A stretch of DNA of 25,225 nucleotides, from positions 1 to 25,225 of the forward strand of contig LT642291.1 of the NCBI GenBank assembly GCA_900128585.1. Reading direction: 5' to 3'. The notes under the pieces are model-generated. The model was not told the origin of the DNA and did no database searches. It saw only the letters and a program-made list of their open reading frames with translations. The translations under genes were made by a program, and so were the position numbers. Shown piece after piece: positions 1-9,265 of this stretch. The stretch comes from Stramenopiles sp. TOSAG23-3 (lineage: Eukaryota > Sar). The stretch's first letter is position 1, and the number at the start of each line of letters is the position of its first letter.

Positions 1-2
1 GA

Positions 3-78
<76 letters not shown>
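1..78. repeat. (GAAA)n microsatellite
   Basis: An uninterrupted GAAA tetranucleotide array fills the first 78 bases of the window. A short pair of CCAAT pentamers follows at 80-89. The array probably marks a contig edge, because the other end of the window also stops in a simple repeat. Confidence 0.97.
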
Positions 79-79
<1 letters not shown>

Positions 80-879
80 CCAATCCAATTTAGCTAAGCC
101 CGCGAAATGACAACGACCATTTAATATAGTCACAGCATACAAATAGATAAGGGCGACTTTGAAGTTGTTCTTGGATAGGCTAGTAAATGTACTTGGAATG
201 TATATTAGTATAGGATGGAATTCGAGAAGGATGGTGGTGTTGTTTGCCTTGTTGTCTTCTTGTCTGGGTGGTAAGTGGTGAGTCAGGTAGAGAGAGTGAT
301 GTGGATGGAATTGTTGATTAATGTCTTGAACTTCACGTTGTAACGCCCCGATTATGGGAGAAGATGCACAAGAGGAGTACGAGGAGAAACTTGAGGAAAA
401 ACGCAGTGACGGTGCAGAGCATCAGGGACGAAATCTTGAAGGAATCATTGTCATTTACAACAGATAGTTCAGCGGAAGAAGTAGTAGATGTACAACATTG
501 CTCTTTCGTCTACCACTCACCACTTCAACGCATTGCTGAATGCAGCACTGGAAGATGCAAGGGGTTTCCCATTTGACAATGGACTAGTATACTAGTTTCC
601 CATTTGACAATGGACTAGTATACTCAAGAACGCGTGGTGGGCGTCTTGTCCTCTATAGGATAATTGTACTTCTGTGCAAGTGCTCTGGCTTTCTCTAACC
701 TACTTGCTTCCCTTTTTTCCATTTCTTTTTGCCACTTCTTCTGGTTGTCCCTTTGTCTTACTCTTTTCAAATTAAAACCCCTGGGAGGAATTGCACCCCC
801 CCTTGCAGCTCTAGCAGGGGCAGGGTCTTGCCCGGGATCCAGGCAAAATAACAGGGTACATTTTGGAATCGTACGAGCT
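79..879. other. Gene-poor flank with short unrecognised ORFs
   Basis: No gene can be assigned with confidence here. A 70-codon ATG-started ORF lies at 364-576 (+). It resembles nothing I know and ends inside a short tandem duplication, so it may be chance. On the minus strand, about 624-790 encodes a highly charged C-terminus rich in Lys, Arg, Glu and Gln (it includes RDNQKKWQKEMEKREASR and ends TPTTRS). That looks more like real protein than its surroundings, but it has no ATG start and no identifiable family. It could be the decayed end of a mobile-element gene. Confidence 0.35.
564..624. repeat. Perfect 30-bp tandem duplication, period 31
   Basis: The 30 bases at 564-593 are repeated exactly at 595-624, with one base between the copies. 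Each copy ends in ACTAGTATACT. At the junction this forms the perfect 14-bp palindrome ACTAGTATACTAGT (about 584-597). This looks like a recent local duplication in non-coding or decayed sequence. Confidence 0.93.
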
Positions 880-1188
880 ATGGCAGAGCTGAAAATGTTC
901 CTACGTGACGTAACCCAACTATACGGCAGCACCAGGAGAGAAATGGTACTTATGGCGGACATGTTGGGAAACAGACACACACAAGGGGAACTCGAGAGAA
1001 TGGAAGTATACTACAGCGCGCGAAACGAATGGCCAAACCTACGAGGGTATATCAGAACTCTAGAACGAGGTACCAATCTGGAGAGAAGTGAGCAGAGAGA
1101 CTTTATAAGCCAAACTGCGTTCCAAGACCCGGTGCAAATGGAGTACAGGTACGGGGCAACGGTATCTTATGGACTCGTTGAACCGTAA
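880..1188 (+). CDS. Unrecognised 102-aa ORF fragment
   Basis: This ORF starts at an in-frame ATG (MAELKMFLRDV) and ends GLVEP, ten bases before the stop of the converging minus-strand ORF. The open frame continues upstream of this ATG to about 664, but that part reads as unlikely hydrophobic sequence and has only a non-ATG start. The residue mix (acidic, basic and aromatic, with motifs such as LYGSTRREM and RTLERGTNLERSEQRDF) suggests genuine coding sequence. I do not recognise a family. It lies next to hAT transposase debris, so it may be a fragment of a mobile element. The confidence that it is a working gene is low. Confidence 0.3.
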   Translation: MAELKMFLRDVTQLYGSTRREMVLMADMLGNRHTQGELERMEVYYSARNEWPNLRGYIRTLERGTNLERSEQRDFISQTAFQDPVQMEYRYGATVSYGLVEP

Positions 1189-1198
1189 CGGTACAAGA

Positions 1199-1684
1199 TC
1201 AGCAAGCAAATTCTTCGATTTTTTGCATTAATTTTTCTTCAATTTTTGTCCCAAGGTCGTCTAGTGTCATTCCCCACACCACTTCCGTTTTTTTCTTTCC
1301 TAGACCTTTCCATCCGCCAGAATTCTGCACAATGTAACCCCTTAATTCCTTTTTAAGTTCTTTTTCTGCATCTTCATATATGCCTTTAATGGCTTCCTTA
1401 TCATCCGTAGGTTTGCCAATTTCAAAGAAGGCAATGTCCGAACATACATACCTTACTTCATCCATAAAGAATATTTTCCCTTTATACTTACGGCAAAGCC
1501 GTGCCTTGCCTGCTTTATTTTGTTTGATAAAATGTAAGCTATTGCACCTTTCATTTGATAATTCTTTTTCCCATTCCTCAATATTGCTTTGAAAGACATA
1601 AAAAGACAGGATTGGAGGTATGTCATATTCACCATGATCTTTGACATCTTGTTCATTACCTAGCCCCACTTTGACATGTGTCAA
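1199..1684 (-). pseudogene. 3' part of the hAT-like transposase remnant (unrecognised tail)
   Basis: This open frame has no ATG at its start. It opens with THVKVGLGNEQ, the same residues that end the hAT C-terminal block of the neighbouring frame at 1656-2126. It then continues for about 145 residues of unrecognised sequence, with a charged C-terminal region that includes KELKKELRGYIVQ and ends KIEEFAC. The 46-bp tandem duplication at 1648-1730 separates the two frames. Because 46 is not a multiple of three, removing one copy would put both in a single frame, so I infer they were once one ORF. The tail may be a lineage-specific extension of the transposase or flanking sequence it picked up. 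Confidence 0.45.
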
Positions 1685-1730
1685 ACCTCAAACCTTGTTC
1701 ATTACCTAGCCCCACTTTGACATGAGTCAA
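1648..1730. repeat. 46-bp-period tandem duplication in the transposase remnant
   Basis: A 37-bp block at 1648-1684 (beginning CTTGTTCATTACCTAGCCCC) recurs at 1694-1730 with one mismatch (ATGTGTCAA against ATGAGTCAA). The period of 46 bp shifts the reading frame by one and divides the hAT-derived ORF in two. Confidence 0.92.
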
Positions 1731-2126
1731 AAGCTTATTGGTGTCAAAACTAAGAGAATGCCGTTTTATTCCATAGCCATTCTTCATGATCTGATGCAAT
1801 CTTTCACTCTGGCCTGAAGCAAGAATGCCTCCACATATCCTTAGCCCAATTTTGCTCAAAAAGTTAAAATTGCCAAGGTCTGCTTGGTGTTGCCAAAACT
1901 TGAGGGGCTGCAAGTCAACAAGAAGGTTTACTTTCAATAATCTTTGGTATGCTTGCAACTCCAAAGCAATGTCTGCAACGATTGTTTTTAATGAGTCGTT
2001 CGATCCACTGGTGTTTGCATTTTGACTACCCCCAACCATATCATCCCCTTTCCTCTTCCTCCTCCACCAAATAGAACCCACATACCACCATACCACCCCT
2101 ACACGCACACAGCACCACTTTATCAT
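1656..2126 (-). pseudogene. hAT-family transposase C-terminal (dimerisation) remnant
   Basis: The second half of this 156-residue frame resembles the hAT C-terminal dimerisation region. It has a PLKFW start, a hydrophobic FNFLSKIGLRI segment, then an S-E-R motif (ASGQSERLHQIM), then KRHSLSFDTNKLL and THVKVGLGNEQ. That order matches the usual hAT pattern: P-L-x-W-W, then A-S-x-x-S-E-R, then R-x-x-L, then a final hydrophobic helix. The first 40 or so residues are Trp/Arg-rich and not recognisably hAT. The catalytic RNase-H-like core and the BED zinc finger are absent, so this is a truncated piece. It is further disrupted by the 46-bp duplication at its 3' end. No terminal inverted repeats were evident by eye. 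Confidence 0.6.
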
Positions 2127-4698
<2,572 letters not shown>

Positions 4699-4867
4699 GA
4701 AGGGCGCCCGTAAGGTTTGCGCTGCAAAGAGAAGCAGCGTGAATACGATAATCTTAATCTTGCGAAAGATTGGAAAAGGAATTGTGTTAAGTCTTAGTAG
4801 CACAAATAATGTTGATCAGATTTTTTTTAGTATGAAATATTCTCATTATTACAAGCGAGACCGTCTT

Positions 4868-5581
4868 CTACCGTTTCACCCATTGATAACGCTTCCGCGC
4901 CTTGGCCTGGCCCGGCTTCTTGCGCTCTACTTTCCGTGCGTCCCTTCGGAGGAACCCTTCCATCTTTAGCACCTCTCGGTGGCTCGGTTCGATGAACTGA
5001 AGGCATCGAGAAATTGCCATTCTCGTCGCCTGGGCCTGCCCCGTCTGCCCCCCGCCATGGACTCGAACGTCCACGTCGAACTTTCCCACCGTGTCGGTCA
5101 CCACGAACGGGGACAGGACGTTCTCCACCCAGGACCGCCGTGGGAAGTACTCGTTCACGTACGTGCCGTTCACCAGTACTTTCCCTTCCCCTTCTCGCAG
5201 CGTCGCCGACGCAACCGCCGACTTTCGCGATCCCCGGCTGGTCACGATCCCATCGCGGCGCCACTTCTCCTCCACGCGAACCGCGTGCTGCACCCTCGGG
5301 CTGGCCGTGCCGTCCGAACCGTCCAACGACGACAGCGCGCCGATACGCTTCGAACGGTTGAAGGGGCTGATCTTCTCCCACTGCGCAATAAAGTCTTCCG
5401 GGTCCTCAAAGCGCGTCGCCGGCGCGTCCGACGTTTCGGCTTCGACCACCGCCCCCGTTGCGGTGGAAAATTTGTGGGAAACGAACGCGCGAAATGCCGG
5501 GGCGCGCCGTGCACCCAACGACCGCCGCGCCAAGCCTTGCAAGGCGCGCCGTAGGGGAATGGAGGACGAGGAGGTCGCCAT
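4868..5581 (-). CDS. Mitochondrial small-subunit ribosomal protein uS9m
   Basis: The product is 237 aa. The C-terminal 130 or so residues are a complete uS9 domain: SRGSRKSAVASATLREGEG, a VNG-x-x-VNEYFP segment, VGKFDVDVRVHGGGQTGQAQ, the MEGFLRRDARKVERKKPG block, and the universal basic tail ARKRYQWVKR that reaches the P-site tRNA. The first 40 or so residues (MATSSSSIPLRRALQGLARR and onward) are Ser/Arg-rich with almost no acid, as expected of a mitochondrial presequence. About 65 residues of eukaryote-specific extension follow (SPFNRSKRIGALSSLDGSDG). The ATG at 5581 is chosen because the upstream in-frame extension has only a TTG. The gene converges with Ub-GFAT across a 169-bp gap, so their 3' ends may overlap. 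A plastid location is possible but less likely from the N-terminus. Confidence 0.9.
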   Translation of the reverse strand: MATSSSSIPLRRALQGLARRSLGARRAPAFRAFVSHKFSTATGAVVEAETSDAPATRFEDPEDFIAQWEKISPFNRSKRIGALSSLDGSDGTASPRVQHAVRVEEKWRRDGIVTSRGSRKSAVASATLREGEGKVLVNGTYVNEYFPRRSWVENVLSPFVVTDTVGKFDVDVRVHGGGQTGQAQATRMAISRCLQFIEPSHREVLKMEGFLRRDARKVERKKPGQAKARKRYQWVKR

Positions 5582-5832
5582 GCAAAACGAAAGAAGAATT
5601 ACCAAACAAGAGCGCGGTTTAAGAATGGGTTTGGTTTGGAATTCAACCGAGCGTTATGTCTGTATAAATAAAAAATACGCACAATATTGTGCATTCTTGA
5701 GTAAAAACACAACCACTTGTATTAGATAGATATTGATTGAAGTGATGAAAAGGAATATTATTAATAATATTATTTCTCCGTCCGTCCATCCGTTGTTTCC
5801 GTATTACGTTCGTCTCTTTCTCTCCTCCGCCA

Positions 5833-5857
5833 CCAATCCAATCCAATCCAATCCAAT
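5833..5857. repeat. Five tandem CCAAT pentamers
   Basis: The pentamer CCAAT is repeated five times without interruption in the spacer between the divergent uS9m and EF-hand genes. It could act as a CCAAT-box cluster. The strict 5-bp spacing is too tight for independent NF-Y binding, so a microsatellite is the simpler reading. Two copies also occur at 80-89. Confidence 0.85.
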
Positions 5858-5991
5858 TGTCATCATCTTAAAAAGGGTTAGGGATAAGGATGGGGTTGAA
5901 GATATAGTTGTAATGATAGGGTTTTTGGTTATTATAATAAACTTAACTTAACTGATCTTTTTTCTTTCCATCTTGTTTCTCCTTGTCTTCT

Positions 5992-6021
5992 TCTTTCTTT
6001 CTTTCTTTCTTTCTTTCTTTC
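5992..6021. repeat. (TTTC)n microsatellite
   Basis: A run of TTTC tetramers, followed directly by a TTC-rich tract. It is the reverse complement of the GAAA motif that starts the window. Confidence 0.9.
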
Positions 6022-6419
6022 CTTCTTCTTCTTCCCACAGCAGGATCACAAGTACAAGTTGGTATTAAAGATGATTTTTTATGCTATTAGCCTATATATA
6101 GAAGGGATAAAATATTAGTAGAAATAATCTTTTACTCTTCTTTCTCTTCTTTTTTAGTTTTAGTTTTTTAGTTTTATTTATTATATTAAATGTAGTAGTT
6201 AGTATAGTATGAGTGAGCTACTCTAAAAGAAAAGCCATTCATTCAGCTGGGGAATATATAAATGACAAGAAAGAAAGGAAAGGGGTTGAAAAGAAAAGAA
6301 CGTATTAATCGTATTAATTATCTTTTGTAACTTTGTTTATCGTGTGCACTGTTTGTTTTTGTCTTGTTTCTTACTTATTTCGTTTCGGTGCAGTATAAAG
6401 AGTAAAAGGATTACGAACA

Positions 6420-8975
6420 ATGAGCTCGTTTCGGACGATGGCTTCGATGCCGGGATCGAATGCGCTGGCTACACCGCTTCCGGAGAGCCTGCGGAGGTGG
6501 TCTACTTCGGCCGAACAACAACAACAAAAGCAACGGGGTGGCCCTCCGCCGGCACCCTTGCCACAAGACGTCGCCGCGGCCTTTCAAGACCCCGGGGGGC
6601 TGGCGTCCCTGGACACCAACCGCGATGGGTCGATCAGTGCAAACGAGGTACTTGCGGCCTACGACCAGGATGGGGACGGGGAGCTGTCTCGAGGCGAGCT
6701 GAAACGGTTGGCAGATCAGTTGTCCCAACAGACGGATTTCAACAACACACTTTTAGAGAAGATGCAGCAGGCCGAGACCCAAGCGCTCCGTCAACAGCGG
6801 GACGCGCAGGCCAAGCAAACCTCGTTGCGCAAGGCCCTGCGGTCCATGGAGCAGGCCCGGGAGGAGGCCTCCGCATTAAAGCAGGAAATAACGTCGGTGA
6901 AGCAAAACCGCTCCAACAACGAAGTCGAAATGCAAAAAATGAAACGTGACGTCGAGCGCTGCCGGCGTGATGTGGAGATCTCCAACGTCGCAAAGCGAAA
7001 GGCGCAGCGGGCCTTCGAGAAGGGCAATGAGGAGCGGATGGAGCTGGTGGACCAGCTCCAGGTGGTTGTCCAGGAGAGGAACCAGAACGCGGAGAACTAC
7101 GAGCACACCCGGAGGGAGCTCGCGCAAGTGCGCTCTGACCTAAGCACCAACCTGGCGACCCTCTCCTCCAAACTCTCCGCGTTGGCTACCAGCGAGGACC
7201 ACTGGAGGAAGAAATGCGAGTCCCAGGAAAATGCCATGCAAGCCCTTGTGGACGGCGCGAAGGAGAAGGAGTTGCGGACGAAGGCTGCGGAGGCAGCCCT
7301 GTTGTCCTCCCAGCGCCAATGCGCAGAGTTCGAGGGAATGCTAGTCAAGGGGCGCGAGACGCAGACTGGTCTGCGAAACAGCTTGGACCGGAACCTCCGC
7401 CGCATGGAGGAGCTGGCCGCCAAGTGCGAGGAGGCCCAGGCCACCGAAGCAAGGCAACAAGACGCGGTGCGGGACCTGCGGGAGAAACTCTCCGAAGCGA
7501 CCCGGCAAGCCGAGGAGGCCCAACAAGCGAACGGGGATCTCCGCGCCGACCTTCGGGACGCCCGGGACGCCCACCGGACGGTGAACGAGCAGCGCGCAAG
7601 GGAACAGGCGGCGTTTCAGCAGAAGGTGGAAGAAAACCACGACCAGCTCAACGACCTTGCCTCGGAGGCACGGTCCCGGCACCAGGAATACGCCAAGCAG
7701 GCGGCAACAATGCGGCAAGAGCAACGGGAGCAGTTGGGGGAGCGGGACGAGAAGTACGTGAAGCTTCAGAACGACTACAAAGGCCTCCACGAAATTTTGG
7801 CAAAAGTCCAGGCTGAGCATTCCAAGCAGATCAAGATGTTCCAGGACGAGCGGAACGCGTACGAGAAGCGCATCATGGAGGCCCTGAACAAGGCGAACAA
7901 TACCGATAAGAACACGGGCGCCAGGATTGCGGCGTACCAGCAAGAGCAGGACCGGCTGAAGCAGCAGGCCAACGCCTTGCAACGCGAGCTCCACGTCCGC
8001 TCGGAGCAGCACTTGCAAACCTTGGAAAAGGTCCAGCACACCTACCGCCTAACGATTGGCCGCGTTTCCGAGGAGAACAACGACTTGAAGATCATGCGGG
8101 ACGACGTGGACTCGCTGAAGCGAACGGTCCAGTACCAGATGACGCACATGCTCAAACCGCACGAGGACCAGCACGCCAGCATGCAGCAGAATGTCATGAC
8201 GATGAACGACATGATGCAAAAGATGAAGGAGGACTACAACTTGGCCTGCGACGCCAAGTACCATGCGGAAGCGCTGGCGGAAGAGCAGCGGAGCGAAAAC
8301 ATCATGTTGAACGACGAAATTTCGAAACTGGAAATGAGCCGCCACGGCATGGCCATGAAACTGGAGAGCATGGAGGACACCGCCTCCGCGGAGCTCAAGG
8401 TGGTGAAGGTCGAGCACCAAGCGGCCATGGCGTCCCGGGACGGCCTGGAGTCCCAACTCCGGCGGACCATGGAACAGTTAGAGCAAGCTAACCAGTTGTC
8501 AAGAAAGCTTCAAGTCGACAACCGGGACCTGCACACCCAGCTGCACGAGTTTCAGCAGGAGATGGGCGAAAAGGCTCACTTGACCAGCAAGCAATTGCAC
8601 GATTCCAGGCTAAAGGAGCAAGGGCTCGCCCAGAACAACGAGTCGTTGGAGGCAGAGCGCGACCAGCTGCGCCGCGAACTGGAGCAGCAGAGCGCAAAGG
8701 TCCAGCATCTGCAGCATGAAATCATACAAACCGGGGAAAACTACCGGTCGCAAATTTCAACAGAAAAGATTAACCAAGGCAAATACAAGGCCCAAGTGCA
8801 TAGCCTCGGGGATAGCTTTCGAAAGATGCAGACGCAACTCGGGCAGACGAAGCAGCTGCTGGGCACCATCCAGGAGCAACGGAAACTCTTGAGCGAGGAC
8901 AACGATAAACTAAGGGCCGAACTGGACGAGGTGTACAATAAGATGACTTCCAAAAACGAGAAAGGGTTCCAATGA
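6420..8975 (+). CDS. EF-hand-like, long coiled-coil protein
   Basis: The product is 851 aa. A short Ser/Pro/Gln-rich head (1-50) leads to two calcium-loop motifs: DTNRDGSISANE (65-76) and DQDGDGELSRGE (82-93). Both have the canonical Asp/Asn, Gly and terminal Glu positions. From about residue 98 to 845 the protein is almost entirely charged heptad-like sequence rich in Glu, Gln, Lys, Arg and Leu (for example AELDEVYNKM near the end), typical of a long parallel coiled coil. I see no membrane segment, signal peptide or motor domain. This architecture suits a calcium-responsive cytoskeletal, centrosomal/basal-body or tethering protein, but I recognise no specific orthologue. The ATG at 6420 is the first in frame; a second at 6441 is also possible. 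The coding sequence is uninterrupted and moderately GC-rich. Confidence 0.85.
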   Translation: MSSFRTMASMPGSNALATPLPESLRRWSTSAEQQQQKQRGGPPPAPLPQDVAAAFQDPGGLASLDTNRDGSISANEVLAAYDQDGDGELSRGELKRLADQLSQQTDFNNTLLEKMQQAETQALRQQRDAQAKQTSLRKALRSMEQAREEASALKQEITSVKQNRSNNEVEMQKMKRDVERCRRDVEISNVAKRKAQRAFEKGNEERMELVDQLQVVVQERNQNAENYEHTRRELAQVRSDLSTNLATLSSKLSALATSEDHWRKKCESQENAMQALVDGAKEKELRTKAAEAALLSSQRQCAEFEGMLVKGRETQTGLRNSLDRNLRRMEELAAKCEEAQATEARQQDAVRDLREKLSEATRQAEEAQQANGDLRADLRDARDAHRTVNEQRAREQAAFQQKVEENHDQLNDLASEARSRHQEYAKQAATMRQEQREQLGERDEKYVKLQNDYKGLHEILAKVQAEHSKQIKMFQDERNAYEKRIMEALNKANNTDKNTGARIAAYQQEQDRLKQQANALQRELHVRSEQHLQTLEKVQHTYRLTIGRVSEENNDLKIMRDDVDSLKRTVQYQMTHMLKPHEDQHASMQQNVMTMNDMMQKMKEDYNLACDAKYHAEALAEEQRSENIMLNDEISKLEMSRHGMAMKLESMEDTASAELKVVKVEHQAAMASRDGLESQLRRTMEQLEQANQLSRKLQVDNRDLHTQLHEFQQEMGEKAHLTSKQLHDSRLKEQGLAQNNESLEAERDQLRRELEQQSAKVQHLQHEIIQTGENYRSQISTEKINQGKYKAQVHSLGDSFRKMQTQLGQTKQLLGTIQEQRKLLSEDNDKLRAELDEVYNKMTSKNEKGFQ

Positions 8976-9265
8976 TACCCAGTTTGGCTGCGAAGGGAGA
9001 CCGGGGCGTGGAAACAAGCATTTTGTACAAAATAATTTTTATTAAGAACCAAAATATATATAAAATTAATTTTTATATAAGAATTCTTAAAATAATGGGA
9101 GTTGTGTTATTTACGTAAGGTGTTTAAAAATGTATTTAAAAAGAAAAAAGGGGATTTCAGGTTCAAGAACAATAATCTCCTCTTGTCGCAAACCCTCTCC
9201 CCTTTCTGGTTAACACTGGCTACTACGTATCATATTGCTAGTAATTTCTTAACAGCATTGCGGTT
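8976..9265. other. Convergent AT-rich 3' spacer
   Basis: This short AT-rich spacer lies between the stop codons of two converging genes and holds only presumed 3' untranslated and polyadenylation sequence. Nothing else is recognised. Confidence 0.6.

Larger units (their letters stand above)
5582..6419. other. Divergent intergenic region with microsatellites
   Basis: This 838-bp AT-rich spacer separates two divergent genes and must hold both promoters. It contains five tandem CCAAT pentamers (5833-5857) and a TTTC array (about 5992-6021) that runs into a CTTC-rich tract ending CCCACAG near 6040. That last piece looks like a 3' splice site, but no matching donor or exon can be supported. No coding region or RNA gene was recognised. 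Confidence 0.6.

Noticed and set aside
5091-5729. 212-aa plus-strand open frame opposite uS9m
   Set aside because: It is a shadow of the uS9m coding sequence, which has clear family motifs on the minus strand.
6005-6042. Polypyrimidine tract ending CCCACAG, like a 3' splice site, upstream of the EF-hand gene
   Set aside because: The tract is a microsatellite, no donor or upstream exon is recognisable, and the next ATG is 380 bp away.
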